A stretch of DNA of 64,000 nucleotides from Pseudomonadota bacterium (GCA_023460615.1 JAEWPL010000222.1:47064-111063), one strand, 5' to 3'; numbered from the stretch's first letter, positions 49,401 through 58,419 are shown. The notes: generated by a model not told the origin, from the letters alone. Program-made: numbers and translations.

Positions 49401-50331
49401 ATCTTATGCTTATGATAGTTTATATGGAGCTTACTTGAAATCTCATTATCCACTGGAATATTATACCATTGCGTTCGATTATTATAAAGATGACTCTGAA
49501 AGAACATCAAAATTGACAGACGAACTTAAATATTTTAATATAAAATTAAGTAAACCTAAATTTAGATATTCAAAATCATCTTACTTTATGGACAAAGAAA
49601 CAAATACTATCTATAAAGGTGTTGCTAGTATAAAATATTTGAATGATGGTGCAGCAGAATATCTTTATTCATTGCGTCACAACCATTATGACAATTTTAT
49701 TAGTTTATTACAACAAATTGAAGAAGATAGACAAATTAATTCCAGACAAATGGAAATATTGATACGATTACAATATTTTGATGAGTTTGGCAAAAATAAA
49801 AAGTTGCTTGATACTTATAAATATTTTAAGGCATTGTATGGAAGAAAGACATTAGTAAAAGAAAAGTTGGCAGACCAAGGATTGATAACAGAAGATATTA
49901 TAGATTGTTATGAAAAAGAAACAGAAAAGCAGTATGTAAATGTAGACTATATGAAGATATTAGCTAATGTTGAGAAGAGAATACCTAATGAAATAGTCCC
50001 TATTGCAGAACAAGTATTATTTGAGGTTGATGTTGTAGGGTATATTAGTATGATTTATGATGTAGACAAACGTTATTGTTTAGTAACCGATATTGATACT
50101 AAATATAGTCCTAAAGCAACACTATACTCATTAGGTTCTGGTAAAGAAGTTATTTGTAAAATAAACAAAGCACTATTTAAAGAAGAACCATTCAAGAGAG
50201 GACAATTAATCAAGTGTGGCAGGTTCTTTGAAAAGTATAAGCAACGTAAAACCGAAAATGGTTGGGAACAAACTAATATTAAGGAATGGTGGTTAAATGA
50301 CTACGAACTAATTGATAATTTAGAAATGTAA
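46441..50331 (+). CDS. dnaE: DNA polymerase III alpha subunit with intein
   Basis: 1296 residues before splicing, 1028 after. Start ATG 46441 is used, as the sequence aligns from NYHCHNHKGN. PHP domain in the first about 300 residues, palm motif MPDIDLNSAD (D396, D398), then helix-rich fingers. The conserved FNxSHS motif is split by the intein. A C-terminal OB-like region follows. Main replicase; proofreading is probably supplied by the DnaQ-like gene two genes on. No good ribosome site: translation likely coupled to the HNH gene. Confidence 0.92.
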   Translation: MGNKYYNYHCHNHKGNIKALDVIVKQEDYCKRAVELGHDAFFTTCHGMQGDIFEATTLAHQYNLKMIVGAECYYVPNRFEKDKSNRHIIIIALNYDGIRELNDIISESNITGMYYKPRIDDELLFSLTPSNFIITTACVAGLWNDKELILRLKDYFGFNFYLEVQDHNVDIQKEVNRYVLELSKRYNIRIIHANDSHYIYPQDSKYRDLFLKAKGIIYEEENDFILDYPDYDEIVKRYEIQGVLNKNQIRNALENTLVFENIDCSNYITDDIKLPSISDTPNEALKEILNNSWENIKSEIPIENRLKYIDAIRYEMDIIEKTNMANYFLIDYYIAKIAKEKYNGVLTKTGRGSAPSFYITRLLDLTNIDRLASPITLFPTRFMSVERILGARSMPDIDLNSADAEPFIKASKDLLGEENCEWMISWKPLQESSGFRLYCKAIGLDINEYNDVAKDLDKYKDDKKWGELIEKSKPFIGVIEGISESPCSMCLGTENLRKAIGLVRTPNDKICCMLDGYNCDKYKYLKNDYLTVTVWAIIRDVCKLANIPIPTIRELDKLLDEKTFDIYREGLTCSINQADSSYATGLVKKYAPKSLAEMSAFVAIIRPGCASLLDDFIARKEYTTGVKELDNLLEDSEHRLIYQESIMKYLIWLGIPETGSYDIIKKIAKKKFKEQELKELKDKLIEGWKKQVGREEGFEETWKVVEDASRYSFNCIAGSTKIQRLGQKKSCFNPTIEEMYLIKNDKNYAIKTGHKNLHMKYKRYGYGNAYSMFEDNRIHKNKIIDIYYTGIQKIYRVKTKKGSYVDCTMSHKFPTPTGEKKLQDLTVGSELYIKSIYEKHPDDYRLTNGIFKSNIPKKGQKGFQVVEDGESHKFMLVYNEKKENKCPCELCYKKFDNSKFELHHINHDRTNNNRENLQWLCNSCHKKQHYKDGRIKVLEKGIPTLIDEIESITYLREDKVYDIEMQNPAHNFVSESGLVVSNCSHSLSYAYDSLYGAYLKSHYPLEYYTIAFDYYKDDSERTSKLTDELKYFNIKLSKPKFRYSKSSYFMDKETNTIYKGVASIKYLNDGAAEYLYSLRHNHYDNFISLLQQIEEDRQINSRQMEILIRLQYFDEFGKNKKLLDTYKYFKALYGRKTLVKEKLADQGLITEDIIDCYEKETEKQYVNVDYMKILANVEKRIPNEIVPIAEQVLFEVDVVGYISMIYDVDKRYCLVTDIDTKYSPKATLYSLGSGKEVICKINKALFKEEPFKRGQLIKCGRFFEKYKQRKTENGWEQTNIKEWWLNDYELIDNLEM
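48583..49386 (+). mobile_element. Intein with HNH endonuclease in DNA polymerase
   Basis: 268 residues. Starts CIAGSTKIQ (nucleophilic Cys), block B YVDCTMSHKFP (TxxH), block F VYDIEMQNPAHNFV, ends LVVSN before an extein Cys. Penultimate residue is Ser not His, as in cyanobacterial DnaE inteins. HNH: CELCYKKFDNSKFELHHINHDRT ... CNSCH (split here across the two zinc pairs). Splicing gives YSFNCSHSLSYA, the conserved polymerase motif. Confidence 0.92.
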
Positions 50332-50346
50332 AAAGGGAGTAAAGAA

Positions 50347-51549
50347 ATGAAAAATAAATTAAAATTAAAGATATTGAGATTTATTAATTCTAACCATAAT
50401 TGGAGGGCTATTTTATCAGCCCCTCCATACAATTTAATGTTTAGAGATTTTGATGGTTATACTTTAATTAAATATAATCAATTATTCTCTGACTTTAAAG
50501 AACCAATGGTTAGAGAAGCACGAGGATTTATAATAAAAAAAGAAGGGCATAAATATATACCTGTATGTGTCCCGTTCACTAAGTTCTTTTGTGTTGGAGA
50601 CCCTAATGCACAGGATGCTTTATATAAGTTAGCACATCGCGATGAATGGTATGTGGAAGAAAAAATAGATGGCAGTTTAATTAAGTTATGGTGGGATAAT
50701 GACGAATGGCACATTTCTACTAGTGGCACAACAGACGCCGAAAAAGCAGCCGTTCAATTTGAAATGAATGATATTGCTAATTACAAGCAATTGTTTATGT
50801 ATGCATCTAAAGATAAAATTGATTACGACAGATTAGATAAAAGATACACTTATATGTTTGAACTTATTGGATTAGAAAATAAGGTAATTGTTCCATATGA
50901 GAAAGAAGACGTTTATTATTTAGGACGTCGTGATAATTATACTTTATTAGAAATGTCATATTTTGATGACGATTGTGCTGGTGTAGAAAAATGCAAACGC
51001 CCTAAATGTAGAATTGTAAAAGTAAATAAGAACCCTAAAAAAGTAATGAAAGAATTACAAAAAGAGGTAAACAGTTTTACTAAGGAGCACGAACATTTTG
51101 AGGGATATGTAATTTCAGATAAGAGTTTGAAAACTAGAGTTAAAATGAAGTCAACTCAATATATGGAATTATTCTTTCAGAAGGGTAATGGTATTTTCTC
51201 CCCACGCAAAATATTATTAATGATATTAGACCAAAAAGACGATGATGTCTTATCATCATTTCCAGAGTATAGACCTCAATTTGATGAAGTAAGAAGGGCT
51301 TTTTGTGTTTGGCTTGAAGCAGTTAAGAACGATTTAAGATATATGGATGCTCGTAATTGGGATGACAGAAAGAAGTTTGCCGAATGGGCTAAAGGTACGA
51401 CGTGTCCATCAATCGTTTTTAGTGCTTTCAATAATGAAGAAAGATTAGATGGGGATTGGTTAGAGAAACAAGTGAGAAGAATACAAATCTCAAACTTGGC
51501 TATTCAGATTGGAATTGAAGAAAGAAAGGAAGACAAAACAGATGTTTAA
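50347..51549 (+). CDS. RNA ligase (nucleotidyltransferase family)
   Basis: 400 residues, AAAGGGAG upstream. Motif I EEKIDGSLIK (Lys106 forms the AMP adduct), motif IIIa-like YMFELIGLENKVI, motif IV FEGYVISD, motif V RVKMKSTQYM. Closer to T4 Rnl1-type/phage RNA ligases than to DNA ligases. It would seal RNA breaks such as host tRNA cleavage during defence. Overlaps the next gene by 8 nt. Confidence 0.85.
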   Translation: MKNKLKLKILRFINSNHNWRAILSAPPYNLMFRDFDGYTLIKYNQLFSDFKEPMVREARGFIIKKEGHKYIPVCVPFTKFFCVGDPNAQDALYKLAHRDEWYVEEKIDGSLIKLWWDNDEWHISTSGTTDAEKAAVQFEMNDIANYKQLFMYASKDKIDYDRLDKRYTYMFELIGLENKVIVPYEKEDVYYLGRRDNYTLLEMSYFDDDCAGVEKCKRPKCRIVKVNKNPKKVMKELQKEVNSFTKEHEHFEGYVISDKSLKTRVKMKSTQYMELFFQKGNGIFSPRKILLMILDQKDDDVLSSFPEYRPQFDEVRRAFCVWLEAVKNDLRYMDARNWDDRKKFAEWAKGTTCPSIVFSAFNNEERLDGDWLEKQVRRIQISNLAIQIGIEERKEDKTDV

Positions 51550-52120
51550 AGATTATAAAAGGATGTTTATATTCGATACAGAAACAAGTGGTTTAAATCC
51601 TCAACCATTTGGTGAGATACTAGAACTGGGAGGAATATTGCTTACTAAAGAAGAAGGAGAAGAACGATTTGCATCTCGAGAAGATATAGATGTATTAGTC
51701 AAAAACAAATACCCTATTTTAAATAGTGATATTCACCATATAACAGCTGAAATGTGTCAGGGGGATGGAATTACTAAGGAAGAGTTGTTTAGGCTCCTAA
51801 AAGGCATTTTTGGGGATTATAGCGATACATTAATTGTGGCATATAATTCACCGTTTGATATGAAGTTTGTAAGGGCATTTATGGAAGAAATGTCGCCAGG
51901 TTATAAAATTACGAACCCAGTATTAGATATGTTAGAAGTTGCTAGGGATAGAACTGGCTTATATAGAGGTAATAAACTTTGTGATATGATTGTAAGATAT
52001 GACGTTAAAGATGTTGAGAATAGCCATAGGGCATTAGATGATTGTAATGCTTTATTAGGCGTCATGAGGGCTATGTGGAAAGAAAAACCTGATATAGAAA
52101 ATTATATTAGAGAGGTGTAA
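51542..52120 (+). CDS. DnaQ-like 3'-5' exonuclease
   Basis: 192 residues from ATG 51542 (GAAAGGAAG upstream). Exo I FIFDTETSGL, Exo II VAYNSPFDMKF, Exo III NSHRALDDC: all DEDDh residues present. Probable proofreading partner of the Pol III alpha upstream. Confidence 0.9.
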   Translation: MFKDYKRMFIFDTETSGLNPQPFGEILELGGILLTKEEGEERFASREDIDVLVKNKYPILNSDIHHITAEMCQGDGITKEELFRLLKGIFGDYSDTLIVAYNSPFDMKFVRAFMEEMSPGYKITNPVLDMLEVARDRTGLYRGNKLCDMIVRYDVKDVENSHRALDDCNALLGVMRAMWKEKPDIENYIREV

Positions 52121-52213
52121 TATGAAGGGCGAGGCATATCTAAATGTTGTCAAGGTTTAAGAGGTAGTGCTGGTGGTTATATATGGAAATATGAGGAGGA
52201 AAATAAAATATGA
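52121..52213 (+). pseudogene. Remnant of a homing endonuclease C-terminus
   Basis: Straight after the DnaQ stop, 30 codons without a start read SKCCQGLRGSAGGYIWKYEE. This is the NUMOD1-type end of HNH/GIY-YIG homing enzymes; the frameshifted GIY-YIG gene here ends GIKNCCEG...GYSWKYFE. The body of the gene is missing. Its last bases now carry the ribosome site of the ThyX-like gene. Confidence 0.65.
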
Positions 52214-52836
52214 AAACAACAATAAAAAATTTTAATGTAAATTGGCTAGATATTAAAAACGCTTGTCGTCAAACTGTATCTATGGGTGATAGCAAGTTAG
52301 AACCAACAAGTGAATGGAAAAGAAAGTTGTTAATATGTAGACATAGTCCGCTACGTATAGGTAGCGTATTGTGGAAAAGTGAAGACGTACCTTTTTATGT
52401 AATGGGTCACATAGTTAGACACAATGTAGGTTGCACACCGTTTGTTTCAACATCCAGAGAAGATAGAACTGGCATTCCTAGAAACGAGAGAAAACAAACT
52501 GATTTTGTTGATATGCAAATGACCGCAAATATTGAAGCATTAATCAATATAAGTGAGCGTCGACTTTGTACTTGTGCAGACCCTACGACACGCAAATATT
52601 GGGAGTCTGTATTAGAGGCAATAAGAGAATATGATGAAGATGTTTTCTGGGCGTGCACCCCTCAATGTATTCGTTGTGGAGCGTGTGTAGAACCATTTAG
52701 TGATTGTAGATTTTATGAGAACTTTTCTAAAAACTTAACACCAGAACAACAAACTGACATTATGGCTAGATATGACGCATATAACGAGTATCGTGATAAA
52801 GTATTATCTTTAAAAAAGGGGAATAAGAGTAAATAA
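52210..52836 (+). CDS. ThyX-like flavin-dependent thymidylate synthase homologue
   Basis: 208 residues, GAGGAGG upstream. GHIVRHNVGCTPFVSTSRED resembles the ThyX RHRxxSxNExSxR region but in altered form (RH...FVSTSRED). C-terminal CTCADPTTRKYWESVL and CIRCGACVEPFSDC add a Cys cluster. It may make dTMP or be a diverged relative. Lies in the nucleotide metabolism cluster. Confidence 0.6.
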   Translation: MKTTIKNFNVNWLDIKNACRQTVSMGDSKLEPTSEWKRKLLICRHSPLRIGSVLWKSEDVPFYVMGHIVRHNVGCTPFVSTSREDRTGIPRNERKQTDFVDMQMTANIEALINISERRLCTCADPTTRKYWESVLEAIREYDEDVFWACTPQCIRCGACVEPFSDCRFYENFSKNLTPEQQTDIMARYDAYNEYRDKVLSLKKGNKSK

Positions 52837-52847
52837 GGAGTAATATT

Positions 52848-53804
52848 ATGACTGATAAAGAAAAGAAGGAACATATAAAAAGTCGTTTAAAGGCACATTA
52901 TAAGTATATTGAGTCTTTAGGCTATGAGATAGTAGGAGTATTTTTACAAGGTAGTCAGAATTATAACTTGGACATTTATGAAAGCGATTATATGTCTGAT
53001 GTAGATACTAAGTGCTTGGTAATTCCGAAACTAGACAATCTTATAAAAGGTTCTGCTATGGTGTCAACTAAATACGATTTTGAAGGAGAACAAATCGATG
53101 TAAAAGATGTAAGAGTAATGATGGAGATGTGGAAAAAGCAAAACCAGTCTTATATAGAAGTACTATTTACTAAATATAAATTGATTAATCCTAAATACAA
53201 GTCATATGTCAACGAGATTATTGCTATGCGAGATGATATAACTCAAATGAATATACCGCAATTAGCACGTTGTATCAGCGGTATGAGTAAAGAAAAAGTT
53301 TGTGCCTTAGAACACGAATATCCAGCAACAATAGAAAAAATTAAGAAATTTGGTTATGACCCTAAACAATTGGCTAGCATAATCAGATTAACACATTTGA
53401 TAGAAAATCTATTTGAGAAAAATAAAAAGTTTAAAGATGCCATTATATATCACAATGGTGAACTTAGAAACTATATGATAGATGTTAAAAAAGGCAAAAT
53501 AGAATTAGAAGAAGCCAGAAAATTGGCTGAACTATATGATACTAAAACTAACGCAATAAAGGATGATGTTGTAGAACAATATGGTAAAGACAATTTTAAT
53601 TCAGAAATATGTGAGAAGTTGGAAACAGCTATCTACAAACTTGTTAGATTTGGTATCATTAGTGGTGTAATGGAAGCACGACAAAACGCTTTTAAAGAAT
53701 TATGTGATATGATGGTTTCAAGTGATTGCGATGATGCCGCAGATAAAGTTATAAAAGAATTATCAGTGGAACACAAGGAGAATTTCTTAGATTACTATAA
53801 ATAG
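52848..53804 (+). CDS. Pol-beta-type nucleotidyltransferase
   Basis: 318 residues, AAGGAG upstream. GVFLQGSQNYNL...SDVDTKCLV is the GS-x10-DxD motif of the polymerase-beta superfamily (predicted nucleotidyltransferases, COG3541-like). Helical C-terminus. Possible RNA end repair or nucleotidylation; substrate unknown. Next to an RNA ligase cluster. Confidence 0.75.
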   Translation: MTDKEKKEHIKSRLKAHYKYIESLGYEIVGVFLQGSQNYNLDIYESDYMSDVDTKCLVIPKLDNLIKGSAMVSTKYDFEGEQIDVKDVRVMMEMWKKQNQSYIEVLFTKYKLINPKYKSYVNEIIAMRDDITQMNIPQLARCISGMSKEKVCALEHEYPATIEKIKKFGYDPKQLASIIRLTHLIENLFEKNKKFKDAIIYHNGELRNYMIDVKKGKIELEEARKLAELYDTKTNAIKDDVVEQYGKDNFNSEICEKLETAIYKLVRFGIISGVMEARQNAFKELCDMMVSSDCDDAADKVIKELSVEHKENFLDYYK

Positions 53805-53815
53805 GAGGTTCTTTT

Positions 53816-54232
53816 ATGAGAGAAATTACTAGAGAAATGATTAAAGAGTACAGATTAATGAAGTTGGGTTATGATTTTATGGGCTATGAAATTAAAAACA
53901 AACAAGATTTAAGTTTTCATCATTTAATAGTCCCTAGAAGAAATTGTAAGGCTTTAGGTCTTGGAGAAGGCTATTTAAAATGGAATGGCTCTATTCTTAA
54001 TCAAAATACGTCGCACGATTACTTACATTTGATTGAGGCAAAAGACTTAGATATGTTCATGGCTATTACTAGCGAAATGATAGACCAAAATATCAAAGGT
54101 TGTCTTGATATAGAGAATTTGAGAAGAATAAGAGATATATTAGAGTGCTTTGAAAGAGAGCATTCGTCAGATAGAGGTAAAAAAGGTAGGTTATTAATAA
54201 AGGACGACTATGTGAGGCGTAGAAAGTTTTAG
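53816..54232 (+). CDS. HNH-fold-like hypothetical protein
   Basis: 138 residues, AGGAGG upstream. SFHHLIVPRR and NGSILNQNTSHDYLHLIE look like an HNH/His-Me core without a full zinc set. Follows the nucleotidyltransferase and may act with it. Not named further. Confidence 0.6.
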   Translation: MREITREMIKEYRLMKLGYDFMGYEIKNKQDLSFHHLIVPRRNCKALGLGEGYLKWNGSILNQNTSHDYLHLIEAKDLDMFMAITSEMIDQNIKGCLDIENLRRIRDILECFEREHSSDRGKKGRLLIKDDYVRRRKF

Positions 54233-54252
54233 TAAGCAAGGAGGAATTGACT

Positions 54253-55071
54253 ATGAAGAAAAAAATATTTGCGGTATCAGACATCCACGGCGAATATGAA
54301 ATATTAATTAAAGGATTAAAAGAGGCTGGTTTTGATGAAGACAATCCAGAGCATTTATTGGTTAGTGTCGGAGATGCTTTTGACCGTGGAGGAAATGCTT
54401 TGGCGGTATATGAATATTTAAAAAGATTATCTGATAAAGGAAGTGCAGTTGTACTAAAAGGTAATCATACTGGTTTCTTTACAGGATATTTAGATGGTAC
54501 AATCTTATCGCCATTTAACTATTATAATAACGGGACAAACGAGACTATGGCTGACTTTTTACACGAAACAGCCCCATTTGAGATGTATTGTGTATTAAGA
54601 GAAATAGACCAGCCAACCTATGGCGATTTTGCAGACTGGGTTAGTGGAGCTAGACAAGAAATAAATGGAGAGTTCCCAGAGCTATTAGAATGGCTAAATA
54701 CAAGGCCATATTATTTAGAAACAGAAAACTATATATTTACTCACGGAGCAATAGACACAAATGCAAAAGATTGGCACAAGCCACATTGTGAAAGATACCA
54801 TTTTACAGATTGGGACGCCTTAATGTGGGATGATGGAAGTTTCTTTGAAAAAGAGATAAATAATACCGATAAAACTGTCGTAATTGGTCATTTTGGGACA
54901 GCCACTTTAAGAAAAATGTATGGCTATTCACCAAATAGAAATCTAAAAGGAAGTTTTGACATATTAAAAAGAAAGGATGGGCGAGTTATTGCAATAGATG
55001 CAACAACTAACCTCTCTAAAAAAATTAATGTGTTAGTATTAGAAGATGAAGAGGTTATAGATAATATATAA
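54253..55071 (+). CDS. PPP-type metallophosphatase
   Basis: 272 residues from ATG 54253 (AAGGAGG upstream). SDIHGEYE, VGDAFDRGG and LKGNHTGF are the GDxHG/GDxxDRG/GNHD motifs of bacterial and lambda-type Ser/Thr protein phosphatases, with FTHGAID and VIGHFGT as later metal ligands. Could dephosphorylate proteins or nucleotides. Confidence 0.82.
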   Translation: MKKKIFAVSDIHGEYEILIKGLKEAGFDEDNPEHLLVSVGDAFDRGGNALAVYEYLKRLSDKGSAVVLKGNHTGFFTGYLDGTILSPFNYYNNGTNETMADFLHETAPFEMYCVLREIDQPTYGDFADWVSGARQEINGEFPELLEWLNTRPYYLETENYIFTHGAIDTNAKDWHKPHCERYHFTDWDALMWDDGSFFEKEINNTDKTVVIGHFGTATLRKMYGYSPNRNLKGSFDILKRKDGRVIAIDATTNLSKKINVLVLEDEEVIDNI

Positions 55072-55108
55072 TCTCTTCACTACAACAATAAAGAAGGAGG
55101 GAATATTT

Positions 55109-57049
55109 ATGAAAAATGATACAAAAAAGAAAGTAATGGAAGTCTTAAATTGTTCAAATGTGCAAAATTCCAATGCTAATGTGGATGAATACTCATTTGG
55201 TGGCAGAAAGTTTGAAGCCGCTGGTATCTTATTAAAAGAAGTTGCCAGAGATGAATTTATTGAACCAGATGTATGGGAAGCATTTCAAGATAATCGTATT
55301 TATATTCACGATATGGATAACTATGCAACAGGTATGCATAATTGTTTATTTATAGATTTTGCAAAGCTATTTAAAGATGGTTTTACAACTAGAAACGGCG
55401 ACGTAAGACCACCTAGAAGTATTAGTACAGCAATGCAACAAGTAGCAGTAATATTTCAATGCCAAAGTCAAGTTCAATTTGGTGGCGTAGCAAGTGCTCA
55501 TATTGATTTTGATTTAGCACCATTTGTTGCGATGTCTTTTAAAAAACATTTTAAAGATGGTTTGAAATACGTTTATGAAGAGCCATTAAATTGCTATATA
55601 CCACCAGAAGAAGAATGGCGTGTTGGAAATAAAGAATTACAAGAAAAATATTCAAAGGCATACAATTATGCTATTGATATGTTAGAAAGAGAAGGTATGC
55701 AAGCTGCTCAAGGTTTATATCACAATTTAAATACTTTAGAAAGTAGAGCAGGTAGTCAATTACCATTTACATCTATCAATTTTGGTAGAGATACTAGTGA
55801 AGAAGGTAGAATGGTCAGTAGATGGCTATTAATGGCTAGTTTAGATGGTATTGGCAAATTTCATAGAACCAGTATATTCCCTATTGCTATATTTCAACAT
55901 AAAAAAGGTATTAATGCAAATCCAGGAGACCCTAATTATGATTTGAAACAACTAGCAATAAAATCATTATGTAAGAGAATTTATCCTAACTTTGTAAACT
56001 GTGACTTTAGTGGTAATGTTGAAGACCCAGAAAATCCTGATACTTACAACTGCACAATGGGTTGTAGAACTGCTATGTCATACGATAGACACGGTTTTGG
56101 TTATTCAAAGGTTGGACGTGGTAATGTAAGCCCTGTTACTATCAATTTACCAAAGATTGGTTTAAAACACGGAATTGCTTTAGGAACACGTAAAACAGCC
56201 GACATAAATGGTTTTTGGAAGGAACTAGATGAGGTATTGGCTATTGTGGAAAAAGCCCTAGTATCACGTTACAATCATATTTGTAATCAAAATCCAAAAG
56301 CTGCCCCATTTATGTATAAAAATGAAACTATCAGAGGTTTTGATGGTAAAAACATTGCTAGTGCTATGAGGCACGGCTCTCAAGCAGTTGGCGTACTTGG
56401 TATCGCAGAAATGTGTCAAGCGTTGTTTGGTAAGAACCATTTAGACCCAGAAGTACATCAATTTGTAACAAAACTAGTACAACATATTAGTGGCTTTTGC
56501 AAAGAAGCATCTGAAAGAAATGATTTAAACTTTGGTGTTTATTATACTCCAGCCGAAAGTTGTTGCTATACTATATGTAAAAGAACACGTGATGAATTTG
56601 GAGAAATTCCTAATATTACAGATAAAGAGTTCTTTACCAATAGTATTCACGTTCCTGTGTGGGAAGAAGTCGACGTCTTTAAGAAAATTGATATAGAAGC
56701 TCCTTTATGTAAATACGGAACTAGTGGTTGTATTACTTATACTGAATTTGAAAGCAAGATTATGGATAATCCTGAAGCCGTAGAACAAATTATTAACTAC
56801 GCAATGGATAATGATGTACCTTATTTTGCAATCAACTTCCCTATTGATACTTGTTTAGGTTGTGGTTATAGTGATGACATAGCTGGCGAATGTCCGATTT
56901 GTCATAGTACAAATATCGAACATTTGGCTCGTGTAACAGGCTATTTAACTACAGATGTATCTCATTTTAATAAAGGGAAACAAGAAGAGGTAAAATATAG
57001 ATATAAACACACTAAAAAGACTTTTGGTGATGAAAATGACAAATATTAA
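55109..57049 (+). CDS. nrdD: Anaerobic ribonucleotide reductase, class III
   Basis: 646 residues, AAGGAGGG upstream. C-terminal zinc site CLGCGYSDDIAGECPIC and radical loop RVTGYL with Gly611; active-site cysteines around TMGCRTAM and CKYGTSGC. Makes dNTP precursors under anaerobic conditions, so the host grows without oxygen. It needs the activase encoded next. Confidence 0.93.
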   Translation: MKNDTKKKVMEVLNCSNVQNSNANVDEYSFGGRKFEAAGILLKEVARDEFIEPDVWEAFQDNRIYIHDMDNYATGMHNCLFIDFAKLFKDGFTTRNGDVRPPRSISTAMQQVAVIFQCQSQVQFGGVASAHIDFDLAPFVAMSFKKHFKDGLKYVYEEPLNCYIPPEEEWRVGNKELQEKYSKAYNYAIDMLEREGMQAAQGLYHNLNTLESRAGSQLPFTSINFGRDTSEEGRMVSRWLLMASLDGIGKFHRTSIFPIAIFQHKKGINANPGDPNYDLKQLAIKSLCKRIYPNFVNCDFSGNVEDPENPDTYNCTMGCRTAMSYDRHGFGYSKVGRGNVSPVTINLPKIGLKHGIALGTRKTADINGFWKELDEVLAIVEKALVSRYNHICNQNPKAAPFMYKNETIRGFDGKNIASAMRHGSQAVGVLGIAEMCQALFGKNHLDPEVHQFVTKLVQHISGFCKEASERNDLNFGVYYTPAESCCYTICKRTRDEFGEIPNITDKEFFTNSIHVPVWEEVDVFKKIDIEAPLCKYGTSGCITYTEFESKIMDNPEAVEQIINYAMDNDVPYFAINFPIDTCLGCGYSDDIAGECPICHSTNIEHLARVTGYLTTDVSHFNKGKQEEVKYRYKHTKKTFGDENDKY

Positions 57050-57539
57050 AATTATGGGTATTGCTCATAATAGTGTCGTTGATGGTGTAGGCATTCGTGA
57101 TGTAATATTTACAGCAGGATGCCCTCATCATTGCTATGGTTGTCATAATCCCGAAACGTGGAATATTAATAATGGCAAAGATTATACTATACAAGGTATT
57201 ATTAAAGAACTAAATACTCATTGTAATTTAACACTAAGTGGTGGAGAGCCATTCATACAAGCGAAACAATTAACAGAATTGATATTAGAATACAAAAAGA
57301 TTAAACCAGAGCTTAATGTGTGGGTATATAGTGGCTATACTTATGAAGAAATAGTTAAAGACCCTATTAAATTAGAATTGCTAAGACAATGCAATGTACT
57401 AGTGGATGGTCATTTTGAATTAGATAAGAAAATTAGAGGTCTTAAATTTAGAGGTTCTGCGAACCAAAGAATTATAGATATACAAGCGAGTTTAAAATCT
57501 GGTGATGTCGTATTTTCACCAGAAAATACTGTAAAATGA
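57036..57539 (+). CDS. nrdG: Anaerobic ribonucleotide reductase activase
   Basis: 167 residues. Radical-SAM cluster motif TAGCPHHCYGCHNPETW, then LSGGEP. Transfers a radical to Gly611 of NrdD. Start ATG 57036 lies in the nrdD end, 6 nt after GGTG; ATG 57030 is an alternative. Confidence 0.93.
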   Translation: MTNIKIMGIAHNSVVDGVGIRDVIFTAGCPHHCYGCHNPETWNINNGKDYTIQGIIKELNTHCNLTLSGGEPFIQAKQLTELILEYKKIKPELNVWVYSGYTYEEIVKDPIKLELLRQCNVLVDGHFELDKKIRGLKFRGSANQRIIDIQASLKSGDVVFSPENTVK

Positions 57540-57556
57540 TAATTACTGGTGAAAAT
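57512..57556 (+). promoter_or_regulatory. Hairpin at end of nrdG
   Basis: ATTTTCACCAG (57512-57522) pairs with CTGGTGAAAAT (57546-57556), 11-bp perfect stem around the nrdG stop. No T run follows, so it is more likely an mRNA stability or attenuation element. Confidence 0.55.
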
Positions 57557-57588
57557 CAGTGATTGATAGAAAGAAAGGAAAGATAAAA

Positions 57589-57936
57589 ATGAAAGAAAAA
57601 ATTACAGATGAATATGGAAAATTTGAAACTATTGCGAAAGGATTGGATAACCAATTATGCACTTTATTACTAACCGATATTATGGCATCATTAGTAAACG
57701 TTTATAAAAATGATGAAGGAGAGATAGTAAAAGATTATAACGAGTTTGATACATTAGTAACTAATATTAAGGAATTATTAGATAGCGTACAAAGTATACC
57801 AAATATTAATATTAGACAAGCAACTAAAGATAATCTTGAACAAATAAATAAAATGTATGATGAGTGTAGATATTCTATGAGAACACTTCAATGGATTAAA
57901 GAAGATTTACTAAAGGAGGATAATAAAGATGCGTAA
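57589..57936 (+). CDS. Hypothetical protein
   Basis: 115 residues from ATG 57589 (AAAGGAAAG upstream). Helical, acidic (ILTDIMAS-type LLTDIMASLVNVYKND). No recognised family. Overlaps the dUTPase start by 8 nt. Confidence 0.55.
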   Translation: MKEKITDEYGKFETIAKGLDNQLCTLLLTDIMASLVNVYKNDEGEIVKDYNEFDTLVTNIKELLDSVQSIPNINIRQATKDNLEQINKMYDECRYSMRTLQWIKEDLLKEDNKDA

Positions 57937-58417
57937 ATTTGAAATTATTAGCGAAGCTCAATGGAATAAGGATATTATAGAAGAATGTTACAATGAACAA
58001 TGCACAAGAGAAGAAGCTTTAAAACCTCGTAGGGGCACAAAGCATAGTGCTGGTTATGACTTTATTAGCCCAATAGGTGCCACTATCCCTGCTCACGGAA
58101 TGGTAAAAATACCTACTGGCGTAAAAGCCGCTATGAATGAAGATGAAATATTATCTATTTATCCTAGAAGTAGTATTGGATTTAAAACAGGAATTAGATT
58201 ATCAAATACAGTTGGGGTAGTGGATAGCGATTATTATAATAACTTAGATAACGAAGGACACATATTTATTAAATTTTTCAATCCAACTGATAAAGATTAC
58301 CAAATTCATATTGGAGATAAAATTGCTCAAGGTATCTTTACTAAATATTTAACTGTTGATGATGAAGAGGAAATTGAAACAGAACGTACTGGAGGATTAG
58401 GAAGTACTGGGAAATAG
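57929..58417 (+). CDS. dut: dUTPase
   Basis: 162 residues. Trimeric dUTPase motifs: HSAGYDF (I), YPRSSIGFKTGI (II), NTVGVVDSDYYN (III), GDKIAQGIF (IV) and C-terminal TERTGGLGSTGK (V). Removes dUTP and gives dUMP. Overlaps the preceding gene. Confidence 0.95.
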   Translation: MRKFEIISEAQWNKDIIEECYNEQCTREEALKPRRGTKHSAGYDFISPIGATIPAHGMVKIPTGVKAAMNEDEILSIYPRSSIGFKTGIRLSNTVGVVDSDYYNNLDNEGHIFIKFFNPTDKDYQIHIGDKIAQGIFTKYLTVDDEEEIETERTGGLGSTGK

Positions 58418-58419
58418 TA

